64,000 nucleotides of DNA from an uncultured Muribaculum sp. (GCA_910587665.1 CAJUMZ010000005.1:74180-138179), one strand, 5' to 3'. Positions 52,815 through 61,065 are shown, numbered from the stretch's first letter. Translations and numbers: made by a program. Notes: generated by a model from the letters alone, not told the origin.

Positions 52815-53015
52815 ATGAACAACAGTTTAGGAATTGTATCGGCATTTCTCGGCGGAGCCATCGTCGGTGCCGGCGCCGCTCTCCTTTTTGCTCCAGAAAA
52901 GGGCGCTGACTTGCGTAAACGTATAAGTGACTTGCTTCGTAAGCATGGCATAATTTGTACTGAAAGCGATGTTGACGCGCTCGTAGAGCAGCTGACGCAG
53001 GGGCTTGACGGTTGA
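52815..53015 (+). CDS. YtxH-domain small membrane protein (copy 2)
   Basis: A 66-residue paralogue of the previous gene, 21 bp downstream: GIVSAFLGGAIVGAGAALLF followed by APEKGADLRKRISDLLRKHG and an acidic helix ending TQGLDG. The shared pattern GGAI-GA-A-LL-APEKG shows tandem duplication, while the C-terminal helices have diverged. The two could form a hetero-oligomer (inference). A GC-rich hairpin follows. Confidence 0.8.
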   Translation: MNNSLGIVSAFLGGAIVGAGAALLFAPEKGADLRKRISDLLRKHGIICTESDVDALVEQLTQGLDG

Positions 53016-53046
53016 TTGTCAAGGAGTAATGCCTGACAGGTAAAAT

Positions 53047-53094
53047 AAGCCGGGTCGCGGTAGATCTATTGTGATATATCGCGTTGCCCGGCTT
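53047..53094. repeat. Hairpin between the YtxH pair and the holin-like gene
   Basis: AAGCCGGG (53047-53054) and CCCGGCTT (53087-53094) pair perfectly, with a second short CGCG/CGCG match inside. No clear T run follows. It could be a partial terminator or an RNA processing site within the operon. Confidence 0.55.
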
Positions 53095-53135
53095 GTGATA
53101 AAAATACCGTTTTAACTATTTGCATATTGTATATT

Positions 53136-53516
53136 ATGGGCGAACATAATAAAGAAGAGTTTCGAAAGGCTTTTGCCGATGCGAAAGAATGGGGTAAGCT
53201 TTATCTTGAGAATCTTAAGTTGCTTTCTATAGAGAAAACCACTGTGTTGCTCTCTCACGGGGCAATGGCTGTGTTATTGCTGTTGCTGGGGGTATGTGCT
53301 TTTTTCTTTATATCGATAGCGCTTGTGTTGCTCCTTGCCCAGGTGCTTCCGGTGATGTGGTGCTTTATGATCATGGGAGGGGTATATATCCTGCTTGCGG
53401 GAGTGGCAATACTTTTCCGCAAGGCTCTGTTTATTGATCCTATTGCACGGTTCCTGTCGCGACTCTTCCTTGATCCGCTTCCTCGTCAAAATGAAAAGAC
53501 TAAAAACGCTGAATGA
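53136..53516 (+). CDS. Phage-holin-superfamily-III-like membrane protein
   Basis: A 126-residue protein with an acidic, helical front (EEFRKAFADAKEWGKLYLEN) and two long membrane helices (AMAVLLLLLGVCAFFFISIA and MIMGGVYILLAGVAILF), ending in a basic segment. The layout is that of the Actinobacteriophage-holin-III/YqjE-like group, which in Bacteroidetes chromosomes is usually next to YtxH genes and is not phage-derived. Function is unknown, perhaps envelope stress. ATG 53136 is used instead of an upstream TTG. It overlaps the next gene by ATGA. Confidence 0.75.
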   Translation: MGEHNKEEFRKAFADAKEWGKLYLENLKLLSIEKTTVLLSHGAMAVLLLLLGVCAFFFISIALVLLLAQVLPVMWCFMIMGGVYILLAGVAILFRKALFIDPIARFLSRLFLDPLPRQNEKTKNAE

Positions 53517-53806
53517 TTATGGAAAGCAAAGTACCATCGCAACTTCCTGTTGACGGCTTGAAAAAATGGTCGGGATATACCCTTGACGATCTTCGGTATC
53601 AGCGGGCGGTAAATCATGTGAAAATGGAAATGGAGCGTGAACGTCTCGCTTCCGCTACCCGACAGTTTGTCGACCGTAAGCAATCGGCTTTTGCCGGGGG
53701 CATGATGAGAAAGGTGTTTACCGGATTTACCGTTATCGATTACGCCCTTCTTGCATTTCAGGCGACAAAACAGATAAGGAAGATTTACCGCCTGTTTAAA
53801 AAGTAG
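53513..53806 (+). CDS. Hypothetical protein of the YtxH operon, 97 residues
   Basis: It starts MIMESKVPSQLPVDG in an ATGA overlap with the previous gene and has a helical, charged middle (YQRAVNHVKMEMERERLASA) followed by a moderately hydrophobic segment (MRKVFTGFTVIDYALLAFQA) and a basic end. It looks like a peripheral membrane protein. I do not recognise a named family. Position and coupling indicate that it works with the holin-like and YtxH proteins. A second start (53519) is equally possible. Confidence 0.75.
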   Translation: MIMESKVPSQLPVDGLKKWSGYTLDDLRYQRAVNHVKMEMERERLASATRQFVDRKQSAFAGGMMRKVFTGFTVIDYALLAFQATKQIRKIYRLFKK

Positions 53807-53844
53807 GCGGTTACATTTTCCCTTTACCCTTACTAATTTTATAA

Positions 53845-54909
53845 ATGAAACCAATCAAGACCGTCGCCTTATTGGCGGCAATACTGCTATGTGGCTTTGG
53901 ATGCTGCGCTCAGGAATTTACTTGGAGCGTTGACTTCAATTCTGTGTTTGATAACAGGGAGGGCGACCGTAAGATCACAGATCCGAAAACGTATTTCTTT
54001 ACGGTGCTCGCTCCGGAGGCAGGGGTGAGGCTTACCAAAAGAGACCGGATATCGGTCGGTGTCGTATGGACTCAGCATCTTACCAACGACTGGGATGACG
54101 GCACGGTCAATCCTACATTGTATTACCGTCACGAAAGCCGTAGATGGAGCTTCTCGATGGGTATGTTTCCGCGCACGCAGTTGCGTCGTGAGCTTCCCGG
54201 ATTCCTGTGGTGTGACTCGCTGACATATTTTCAACGCAATATCCGTGGTGCACTCGTGCAGTATAACACACGTCGTGGATGGGTAGAGGCATACCTTGAC
54301 TGGCGCGGCATGCAGAGCAGTACCCGAAGGGAGGCGTTCAATATTGTGGTTCAGGGAGAATGGTCGCCGCGACGTAGTGTGTTTCTTGCAGGCGGTCATG
54401 TCATGATGAATCATTTTGCCTTGCAGAAAAACGCTCCCGCCGACCAGCATATCGTGGATAATTTTCTTGTAAATCCATATGTCGGTCTTGATTTCAGCCG
54501 TAAGACACCCCTTGACTCGCTTGTGGTAAAAGCGGGCGCACTGCTGACTGTCGAGCGTAACAGGGCTAATGATGACGGATGGAAAACGCCTGCAGGGGCA
54601 TGGGTGGAATTTTTAGGTGAATGGCGGTGGCTCGGATTGAAAAATTCGCTCTATGCCGGTGGCAGGTTGTTCCCAAGCTACGGGAAATTTGGGGCGGAAC
54701 TGTATCCGGGAGAACCGTTTTACATGACCTCATTCTATAACCGTACCAACGTGTATGCCAAGATATACCGCAACCGTTACGTCGATCTGCAGGCGTCACT
54801 TGATTTCAATGTCACTAAGGAGAGCTTCATCTTTTATCAGCGGCTGTTGCTGCGTGTATACTTCGACTCATTTAACACCCGTTTCGGTAAAAAGCATAGC
54901 AGGCATTAG
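53845..54909 (+). CDS. Predicted outer-membrane beta-barrel protein
   Basis: A 354-residue protein with a signal peptide (residues 1-22, ending CCAQE). The remainder alternates polar and hydrophobic residues, with aromatic-rich strands such as ISVGVVWTQHLTNDW, WSFSMGMFPRTQLRRELPGF, VEAYLDWRGMQ, and a final strand FYQRLLLRVYFDS. This fits a 14-18-stranded barrel. No plug domain or TonB box is visible. The family is not recognised. It ends the YtxH operon and converges with uvrA, 12 bp apart. Confidence 0.75.
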   Translation: MKPIKTVALLAAILLCGFGCCAQEFTWSVDFNSVFDNREGDRKITDPKTYFFTVLAPEAGVRLTKRDRISVGVVWTQHLTNDWDDGTVNPTLYYRHESRRWSFSMGMFPRTQLRRELPGFLWCDSLTYFQRNIRGALVQYNTRRGWVEAYLDWRGMQSSTRREAFNIVVQGEWSPRRSVFLAGGHVMMNHFALQKNAPADQHIVDNFLVNPYVGLDFSRKTPLDSLVVKAGALLTVERNRANDDGWKTPAGAWVEFLGEWRWLGLKNSLYAGGRLFPSYGKFGAELYPGEPFYMTSFYNRTNVYAKIYRNRYVDLQASLDFNVTKESFIFYQRLLLRVYFDSFNTRFGKKHSRH

Positions 54910-54921
54910 GCTGTCGTGCCA

Positions 54922-57720
54922 TTACCGAAGTTTTTCGGCAAGATACCTGCCCGTGTAGCTGCCGGGCGTGGCGGCTACTTCTTCCGGAGTGCCTTCAGCC
55001 ACTATACTACCTCCTCCGGCTCCTCCTTCGGGACCGATGTCGATGACATGGTCGGCACATTTTATCACATCCATGTTGTGCTCGATGATGATCACCGTGT
55101 GACCGAGGGCTATGAGCCTGTTGAACGAGTCCATCAGGGTGTTTATGTCGTGAAAGTGCAGTCCGGTGGTCGGCTCGTCAAAGATAAACATAGTCGGCTC
55201 CGGTTTTTCGAGCGAAAGGAAATAGGCGAGTTTAACGCGCTGGTTTTCTCCGCCGGAAAGTGTCGATGATGATTGCCCGAGCTTGATATAGCCGAGACCT
55301 ACGTCTTGCAGCGGTTTAAGGCGCCGCACTATCTTTTTCGGTAGCGACTCGTTGCTCTCTCCAAAAAATTCGATCGCCTGGTTGACTGTCATGTCAAGCA
55401 CGTCGCTGATGTTTTTGTCGCGATACTTTATCTCAAGAACATCTTTTTTGTAGCGTTTGCCATGGCATGCCTCGCAGGGTATCACGATATCTGCCATGAA
55501 CTGCATCTCAATGGTTATGGTGCCTTCGCCCTTGCATTCTTCACATCTGCCTCCCTCGGAGTTGAAAGAGAAGTATCCTGGGGCATATCCCATCTGTTTT
55601 GCCGCCTGTTGCTCGGCAAAGAGCTTGCGTATCTCGTCAAATGCCTTCAGATAGGTGGCGGCATTGCTTCGTGACGATTTGCCTATCGGGTTTTGGTCGA
55701 CAAAATCGATCGCTGATATGCGGTGGAGGTCGCCGCGGAGTGACTTGTGCAGGCCGGGGGCATCGCAAGGGTCGCCGAGATGGCGTACCATCGCGCGGTA
55801 AAGTATGTCGCGTACAAGAGTCGACTTTCCCGAGCCGCTAACACCGGTGACCACGGTCATTACGCCGAGCGGGAATTTCACGTCGATATTTTTTAGATTA
55901 TGTTGTCGTGCTCCTGTCACCTCGATATAGTCGCGCCACTTCCGTCTGCGCCTGGGCACAGGTATTGACATCTCTCCGTTGAGATATTTTACGGTATACG
56001 ATCCGGTAGCTTTTTGAAGATTTGCTACGTCGCCCTGATAGATTATTTCGCCTCCATGCCTGCCCGCTTCCGGACCGACGTCGATTATGTAGTCTGAAGC
56101 GCGCATGATTTCCTCGTCATGCTCCACGACCACGACCGTGTTGCCGAGTTGCTGCAATTTTCGCAATACGCTTATAAGGCGGTCGGTGTCACGCGAATGC
56201 AGTCCGATGCTCGGCTCGTCAAGGATGTAGAGCGATCCGACAAGGCTGCTGCCAAGCGATGTGGCGAGGTTTATGCGCTGGCTTTCTCCACCCGACAGAG
56301 TGGATGACAGGCGGTCGAGGGTCAGGTAGCCGAGTCCTACATCGCAAAGAAATCCTATGCGGTTGTTGATCTCTTTCAGCAGGCGGTCGGCGATCCTGGC
56401 ATCATTTTCGCCAAGCTCAAGATTCCGGAACCATTCACGCAGCTCGCTTACCGGCATCTTGACAAGCTCCGATATTGTCTTGCCGCCGATTTTCACGTAG
56501 GAGGCATCCTTGTTGAGGCGTGATCCGTGGCACACCGGGCATGTTGTCTTTCCGCGGTAGCGGGCGAGCATTACACGGTATTGTATCTTATATTGGTTTT
56601 CTTCCACCATCTTGAAGAAGCCGTCGATGCCGCGGAATCTGCCGTTGCCGTGCCAAAGCAGGTCAAGTTCGCTTTCCGTTAGGTCGCAGTAAGGGCGGTG
56701 GATGGGAAATCCTGTATGAGGAGCTATGTGGATAAGCTCGCGTTTCCACTCGCTCATCTTGTCGCCGCGCCAGCACACTACGGCGTCTTCATAGATCGAT
56801 AATGATTTGTCAGGCACGATAAGGTCGGGGTCAAGTCCTATCACCCTGCCGAATCCCTCGCACTTTGGGCATGCCCCATAAGGATTGTTGAAGTTGAACA
56901 TCAGTTCCGACGGCTCGCGAAATGTGATGCCGTCAGCTTCAAAACGCTTTGAGAAATTATGACGACGCACTCCCGAATCACTCCACACAAGCAGGCTCAT
57001 CTCGTCGTGACCTTCAAAAAATGCGGTCTCTATGGAGTCGGCGAGACGGCTTGCCTCGTCGCCCGAAGATTCCACTGCGAGACGGTCGACAAGCAGGTCG
57101 TATCCGTCGGCATAAAGCGGTATCGTGGGTGAGGCGATAAGATCTTCAATAAGTATAAACTCGCCGTCTTTCACCACTCTCGAATAGCCCTCTTTAAGAT
57201 ATATTTCAAGTTGCTCTTTCAGTGACCGCCTGTCAGGGAGCGACACGGGGGCGGTGACAGCGATACGTGTGCCTTCCGGATATGACTGTGCGGTCGCGAT
57301 TACATCTTCTATGGTGTGCTTCTTTACCTGAACTCCCGACACCGGGGAATATGTCCTGCCGATACGCCCGAAAAGCAGCCGCATGTAGTCATAGATCTCC
57401 GTTGATGTACCTACTGTCGATCGCGGATTGCGTGTGTTGACCTTTTGCTCTATGGCTATCGCAGGGGGGAGCCCCTTTATGAAGTCGGCTTCCGGTTTCG
57501 CCATCTTTCCGAGAAACTGGCGCGCGTAGGCTGAGAGGCTTTCCACATAGCGGCGTTGTCCCTCGGCATAGAGGGTGTCGAAGGCAAGCGACGACTTGCC
57601 GGAACCGGAAAGCCCGGTAATTACCACAAGTTTGTTGCGTGGGATTTCTACGGTTATGTTCTTAAGATTGTTGACGCGAGCGCCCTTGACAATTATATTC
57701 CGTTCAGCCATTTTGGTCAT
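54922..57720 (-). CDS. uvrA: Excinuclease ABC subunit A
   Basis: The damage-recognition ATPase of nucleotide-excision repair, 932 residues. Both ABC modules are complete: Walker A GLSGSGKSSLAFDTL and GVSGSGKSTLVRDIL, signatures LSGGESQRI and LSGGENQRVKLA, and Walker B LYILDEPSIGLHSRD and FIFDEPTTGLHFHD. Zinc sites are CPKC, CPVC and the CEEC/CEAC pair. Start ATG 57720 leaves only a very short leader after the promoter; ATG 57711 (MAERNII) is a good alternative. UvrB and UvrC are not in the window. Confidence 0.98.
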   Translation of the reverse strand: MTKMAERNIIVKGARVNNLKNITVEIPRNKLVVITGLSGSGKSSLAFDTLYAEGQRRYVESLSAYARQFLGKMAKPEADFIKGLPPAIAIEQKVNTRNPRSTVGTSTEIYDYMRLLFGRIGRTYSPVSGVQVKKHTIEDVIATAQSYPEGTRIAVTAPVSLPDRRSLKEQLEIYLKEGYSRVVKDGEFILIEDLIASPTIPLYADGYDLLVDRLAVESSGDEASRLADSIETAFFEGHDEMSLLVWSDSGVRRHNFSKRFEADGITFREPSELMFNFNNPYGACPKCEGFGRVIGLDPDLIVPDKSLSIYEDAVVCWRGDKMSEWKRELIHIAPHTGFPIHRPYCDLTESELDLLWHGNGRFRGIDGFFKMVEENQYKIQYRVMLARYRGKTTCPVCHGSRLNKDASYVKIGGKTISELVKMPVSELREWFRNLELGENDARIADRLLKEINNRIGFLCDVGLGYLTLDRLSSTLSGGESQRINLATSLGSSLVGSLYILDEPSIGLHSRDTDRLISVLRKLQQLGNTVVVVEHDEEIMRASDYIIDVGPEAGRHGGEIIYQGDVANLQKATGSYTVKYLNGEMSIPVPRRRRKWRDYIEVTGARQHNLKNIDVKFPLGVMTVVTGVSGSGKSTLVRDILYRAMVRHLGDPCDAPGLHKSLRGDLHRISAIDFVDQNPIGKSSRSNAATYLKAFDEIRKLFAEQQAAKQMGYAPGYFSFNSEGGRCEECKGEGTITIEMQFMADIVIPCEACHGKRYKKDVLEIKYRDKNISDVLDMTVNQAIEFFGESNESLPKKIVRRLKPLQDVGLGYIKLGQSSSTLSGGENQRVKLAYFLSLEKPEPTMFIFDEPTTGLHFHDINTLMDSFNRLIALGHTVIIIEHNMDVIKCADHVIDIGPEGGAGGGSIVAEGTPEEVAATPGSYTGRYLAEKLR

Positions 57721-57732
57721 TTAAATTAACTT

Positions 57733-57741
57733 GCAAAGTTA
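57733..57741 (-). promoter_or_regulatory. Predicted -7 element TAACTTTGC of uvrA
   Basis: The minus strand reads TAACTTTGC, 12 bp from ATG 57720 and 21 bp from ATG 57711. The distance makes the second start slightly more likely. Confidence 0.6.
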
Positions 57742-57839
57742 CAAATTAAATGACAAACCGCCATCACCCACACCCATGCCTCCGAATGAAAAATAATTAA
57801 GTCTGCTTAAATTTCCTTTTTCTCGTCGCGGTTATATGG

Positions 57840-57890
57840 TTATCAACATAGGGGCATGGATTGTGGCAATCCATGCCCCTATGTTGATAA
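57840..57890. repeat. 51-bp near-perfect palindrome between the lipoprotein gene and uvrA
   Basis: Two 24-bp arms (57840-57863 and 57867-57890) pair without a mismatch around the 3-nt loop TGG. No T run follows on either strand. It lies 19 bp after the lipoprotein stop (minus strand), where it could end or protect that transcript. Confidence 0.85.
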
Positions 57891-57908
57891 TGTGGGTTGC
57901 ACCGGTTT

Positions 57909-58811
57909 CTAAAACTCCACAGTGTATGTGGTCGGATGACGTACCCTGTCTTTGCCATACTTTGATTCCTCATTGGTATCCCAGCCATAGGCTATCGGGA
58001 TATATCTGAGATAGTAGACAATTGAAGGGTCTTCATTGTATTCATGGTGAAAATAATACGTTGATTCGGAGCCATTTTCGCTAATATGCTGAATATCGGG
58101 AAGATGCTTGGACTGTTTACCGAGCAATCCTGCGATATATGCGTGTTCGAGGTAAGAAAATACCCATTCATAGCTCATATTGTCATCCTCGAATTCGCTA
58201 TAAAGGTTATAGGGCATGTAGCCGTAATTGGCTTTGTCAGTGTATTCATAACGACATGAGCGTACCAGGTCGCCGCAGTTGTCATAGACATATCCTGCGG
58301 AGAGGTCTCCGTTGCTATATTCAAGTACAAATTGGCATCCACTATCATCTTTCACATAGACCAGGTGTCCGTCGGTGTCATAGCCAAAAATGCAGTCGAA
58401 AGTCTCGCCGCCACCGTCATGGTATCTTTCGGTGCAGCTTTTTGCAAATCCATTGGAGCCTATTTTAAATGTTAGGCTTGCATAGTCTGTGGTTATTATA
58501 ACTGTGGAACCTTTCGGACCTTCGGGATAGTCGTAAGTGCAAACTGTCGTTTCTTCGTCGCTGTTGTAAGTTGTCGTGTACATCCTTAAAGGACAACCGT
58601 GTTCGTCAAATTCAAATCGTGCCGGCTGCATCATTTTTTTCTCATACAGCTGTTCGCGGTTAAACGGATCTGCCACGATACAATTTTTTACATTGTATTG
58701 TCCGTTGCCGCTGTTATCTATCATTGAATCAGGCTCTTTGTCTTCATCCATGCAACTAGTGAAAGCGATTGTCAGCAGACAAGCGCAGACAATCTTTAGG
58801 GCATTTTTCAT
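57909..58811 (-). CDS. Lipoprotein of unknown function, 300 residues
   Basis: The signal ends LTIAFTSC (Cys 20), followed by an acidic linker typical of surface-exposed Bacteroidetes lipoproteins (MDEDKEPDSM). The remainder has repeats of a YDTDGHLVYV/FEFDEHGCPLRMY type, like YD/RHS-related or DUF4595-type beta repeats: FDEHGCPLRMYTTTYN, CIFGYDTDGHLVYVKDD, YSNGDLSAGYVYDNCGDLVR. I suggest a DUF4595-like fold with modest confidence. ATG 58811 is chosen because upstream codons lack a signal sequence. No functional partner is next to it. Confidence 0.7.
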   Translation of the reverse strand: MKNALKIVCACLLTIAFTSCMDEDKEPDSMIDNSGNGQYNVKNCIVADPFNREQLYEKKMMQPARFEFDEHGCPLRMYTTTYNSDEETTVCTYDYPEGPKGSTVIITTDYASLTFKIGSNGFAKSCTERYHDGGGETFDCIFGYDTDGHLVYVKDDSGCQFVLEYSNGDLSAGYVYDNCGDLVRSCRYEYTDKANYGYMPYNLYSEFEDDNMSYEWVFSYLEHAYIAGLLGKQSKHLPDIQHISENGSESTYYFHHEYNEDPSIVYYLRYIPIAYGWDTNEESKYGKDRVRHPTTYTVEF

Positions 58812-58853
58812 AAATAAATTACTTTTTGGTTGTAGAAAATGTAATAATATGAT

Positions 58854-58862
58854 GCAAAGATA
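58854..58862 (-). promoter_or_regulatory. Predicted -7 element TATCTTTGC of the lipoprotein gene
   Basis: The minus strand reads TATCTTTGC, 42 bp upstream of the start codon at 58811. Confidence 0.6.
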
Positions 58863-59084
58863 CGCAAAACTATTGACAAATATATGGTGTCCGGTTCTTA
58901 TTTTATCGTGGTTTGACTTATTTCCGGATGTGTGTATAATATAAGATGTGTGCATTATAAAAAGTATTACTAAAATGTTGGTAAGGTAGATTCAAAACCG
59001 AAGTGCAAAAAGTTCGGTGAATTTTAGTCTGCATTCGGCGGGGGCGAGCCCTCCCAAGCTCGTCGCCCCCGCCGCAAACATCAG

Positions 59085-59150
59085 TCAGCAAGCAATACAA
59101 AAAAAGGAGACCGAAGTCTCCCCAAGATTAATTAATTTTGTATTGCTCAT
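59085..59150 (-). CDS. Possible 21-residue peptide overlapping a terminator
   Basis: ATG 59150 to TGA 59085 reads MSNTKLINLGETSVSFFCIA plus a final C. The last part of the frame is made of the terminator hairpin and its T run. No promoter of the usual type was found upstream on this strand, and the ribosome site is weak, so this may be chance. Confidence 0.2.
   Translation of the reverse strand: MSNTKLINLGETSVSFFCIAC
59092..59146 (-). terminator. UUCG-loop intrinsic terminator inside an outer inverted repeat
   Basis: On the minus strand GGAGAC-TTCG-GTCTCC (59106-59121) is followed by seven T, an ideal intrinsic terminator. Outside it, GCAATACAAAA (59092-59102) pairs with TTTTGTATTGC (59136-59146). 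It would stop transcription entering from higher coordinates, but no ordinary gene on that strand ends here. Confidence 0.7.
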
Positions 59151-59423
59151 GTACAAACAACTAACCTCAATTTTAGTTTAAGGCAGAATTATATTGATTA
59201 ACAATGATATACCTATACAGAATTGTACTAAATTCGTACTACATAGATAACTGACGACAAGAGTATAGAAACGAATTATAGATATTTTGCTGTCGTTAAC
59301 TTTATTTATTTGCCTTGATTTTCTTCTTTCGGTGGTAAATATGATGTGGTGATATATACATATAAGGGCTGGTGAAAAAAACAGTGGGACATATCTCTTT
59401 TGCCCCCCATATCTTTATAGGCT

Positions 59424-59459
59424 TGGTTCGGTTTATATATCTATATATAGAACCAAACC
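59424..59459. repeat. Inverted repeat TTGGTT...AACCAA with TATATA centre
   Basis: TTGGTTCGGTTTATAT is followed by an imperfect mirror ending AACCAAACCAA. A related but more diverged arrangement (TTCGGTTTA, TATATA, ACCAAACCAAA) occurs at 62331-62376, in the same orientation, about 2.9 kb away. Confidence 0.55.
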
Positions 59460-59505
59460 AAACTTATTTTTTGCACAGCCTATTGACTTGCAACACAAAA
59501 AGTCG

Positions 59506-59514
59506 TAACTTTGC
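59506..59514 (+). promoter_or_regulatory. Consensus promoter of the structured RNA / nuclease leader
   Basis: TAACTTTGC is an exact match to TAnnTTTGC. TTG at 59483-59485 gives a 20-bp spacer to a -33 element. Transcription would begin at about 59518-59521, some 250 nt before the nuclease start codon. Confidence 0.7.
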
Positions 59515-59518
59515 AGTT

Positions 59519-59750
59519 GATTGGGAGAAGTCCCGTCACGACATTTTGACAAATAAGAGGCGTTATGCTTATCTTGTAGTGCGGAAACCTGAGAAATTTC
59601 TGAATTGTGTACAAGGGTAGCATAGTGGTTCTCACGCTATAGCGTGGGCTGCTATATCTACATCTGTACACAAGGTTTTCTCAGGACCTCCGAACTAAGG
59701 CGTAGCATGCAGTGCCACGCTTCTTATATAACTGAAAAATTCCGTGGCAC
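59519..59750 (+). ncRNA. Long rod-shaped structured RNA (6S-like RNA or nuclease leader)
   Basis: Almost the whole segment folds into one rod. Pairs from outside in: GTCACG 59535-59540 with 59743-59748; ATTTT 59543-59547 with 59736-59740; ATAAGAGGCGT 59553-59563 with 59717-59727; ATGC 59565-59568 with 59705-59708; 59573-59579 with 59695-59700; CGGA 59582-59585 with 59689-59692; CCTGAGAAA 59588-59596 with 59677-59685; TTGTGTACA 59605-59613 with 59665-59673; TAGCA 59618-59622 with 59650-59654; and an apical CACGC/GCGTG stem. An 8-nt bulge (59709-59716) lies on one side. A consensus promoter precedes it. Size and shape fit 6S RNA; a leader of the next gene is the alternative. The 3' end is uncertain. 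Confidence 0.6.
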
Positions 59751-59768
59751 TGAGGAAATCGACAACAT

Positions 59769-60608
59769 ATGCTACACGAGCAAGTTCAATATCAGATACT
59801 CGATATTTGCAAATCATTAGGATTATCAGCTCAAACTGAATACCGTGGTAAGGGTTGGAGAGCCGATGTATTTGTTCCTCTTGAGGAGCGCAAATACGCA
59901 TTTGAAGTACAATTGTCTCCACAATCTTTAAAGAAAACACAAGAACGACAAGACAAATACATTAGAGATGGAGTTGTAGGGTGTTGGCTTTTTGAAAAAG
60001 AACCTGCCCGCCAAAGGGTAGAAATGGAGGATTTACCGATATTTAAATTGGAATTTTCTGATAATAGAACTTTTGTGTCACTCAAAAAACGTAAAATTTT
60101 ATCATTGGAAGATTTTGTCCATGATTTCTTAAATGACAAAATTAAATTCTGCCACACCTTAAATCCTTTGCCATATGTAGAAATATATTTTTTAGAAATG
60201 CGATGTTGGAAATGTGGTACTATCAATCATATTTATTATATAGCACCTTTTCAATCCCCCTGCAATACAATTATAAACTATGATGAAGCCATGTGGGTAT
60301 CTGACAAATTGGTGTTTCATCCGTTCATTGTCAGCAAAATTCAGGAATATGTTAATTCAAACAAAAATTTGAGTCTGGCAACAGTCAAGCAGAGATACAG
60401 TCATACTGTTGGCGATTCCTATATGTCGTTTGGTTGTCATAAGTGTGATAGCATATTTGGAGATTGGTATGTTCAAGAGGCTGTCATGGAATCGTGGTAT
60501 GGAGATGGTATCATAGACAAATTAAAATTTAAGGTGGATTTTGACTTGAATTTAAGACAAGATATTCCTCATTGGTGTCATCCGGGGGAACATTCCTTTT
60601 GCGAATAA
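59769..60608 (+). CDS. CoiA-like PD-(D/E)XK nuclease with paired CxxC motifs
   Basis: A 279-residue protein. Residues 23-75 (TEYRGKGWRADVFVPLEERK, then YAFEVQLSPQSLKKTQERQD) match the nuclease core of competence protein CoiA: Asp33, Glu46 and Gln48 form the D-ExQ site, followed by a helix and the VVGCWLFEK strand. The C-terminal part has CWKC (146-149) and CHKC (223-226), probably one zinc site. CoiA helps process incoming DNA in competent Gram-positives; in this setting defence or DNA maintenance is equally possible. The ATG follows a GAGG ribosome site and the rod RNA. The gene is AT-rich. Confidence 0.75.
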   Translation: MLHEQVQYQILDICKSLGLSAQTEYRGKGWRADVFVPLEERKYAFEVQLSPQSLKKTQERQDKYIRDGVVGCWLFEKEPARQRVEMEDLPIFKLEFSDNRTFVSLKKRKILSLEDFVHDFLNDKIKFCHTLNPLPYVEIYFLEMRCWKCGTINHIYYIAPFQSPCNTIINYDEAMWVSDKLVFHPFIVSKIQEYVNSNKNLSLATVKQRYSHTVGDSYMSFGCHKCDSIFGDWYVQEAVMESWYGDGIIDKLKFKVDFDLNLRQDIPHWCHPGEHSFCE

Positions 60609-60619
60609 ACTATACAAAA

Positions 60620-61063
60620 ATGAAATCAAAAATTATTCTTGCAACACTTCTGCTCTTGTGTATGATATCATGTACCACAAGTCGTACTGTTATTTCCGAT
60701 ACAGCTAATTTGGGAGAATATAAATATGCATCTCTGACAAATGTAATGGGATACACTGGTTCTGCATCTTTGATGGATATTGAGGTACAAATCTATGATG
60801 CTATTGATGGGACAAGATTGGAGATGATTGGAGATAGAAGAATTGAAGAACTTTCCTCTGACCAAAAGGCTCAATTACTCCTTGTCCGTTTTTCTGCTAC
60901 CCAAAATGACGAAGAGTCAATCATCAGTGTTAACTTTGTGGACTATATGACGGGGAAGCCCGTTGCCTCATGTCGTGGAGCATGGGGATTAGGATGGGAC
61001 AGAAATGGAGATATGAAAGGTGCCATCAATCGTGTCAAGAAACAAATACAAAACTTATTTTGA
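60620..61063 (+). CDS. Small lipoprotein, 147 residues, unknown function
   Basis: The signal LATLLLLCMISC ends in a lipobox (Cys 18) followed by TTSRTVISDTANLGEYKYAS. The mature part has alternating strands and helices: SLMDIEVQIYDAIDGTRLEM and QLLLVRFSATQNDEESIISV, then a final ASCRGAWGLGWDRNGDMKGA segment, which suggests a small alpha/beta domain anchored to a membrane. ATG 60620 is 11 bp after the nuclease stop and is chosen because upstream codons lack a signal. It probably belongs to the same operon. I do not recognise the family. Confidence 0.7.
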   Translation: MKSKIILATLLLLCMISCTTSRTVISDTANLGEYKYASLTNVMGYTGSASLMDIEVQIYDAIDGTRLEMIGDRRIEELSSDQKAQLLLVRFSATQNDEESIISVNFVDYMTGKPVASCRGAWGLGWDRNGDMKGAINRVKKQIQNLF

Positions 61064-61065
61064 TT

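Larger units (their letters stand above)
58812..59505. other. Gene-poor, structured spacer before the nuclease cassette
   Basis: Apart from the lipoprotein promoter, this AT-rich stretch holds a GC-rich 11-bp hairpin (59037-59047 with 59063-59073), a nested terminator/inverted repeat (59092-59146), and an inverted repeat 59424-59459. No convincing gene of normal size lies here; a 21-codon frame is listed separately. Confidence 0.6.

Noticed and set aside
53136..53516. Prophage remnant because of the holin-like gene
   Set aside because: The gene sits in a YtxH operon common in Bacteroidetes chromosomes; no other phage genes are present.
59372..59620. 82-codon plus-strand frame across the rod-RNA promoter
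   Set aside because: It crosses the consensus promoter and RNA stems and has no protein pattern.
59519..59750. Retron msr-msd RNA
   Set aside because: The RNA is hairpin-rich like retron RNA, but no reverse transcriptase gene is present in the neighbourhood.
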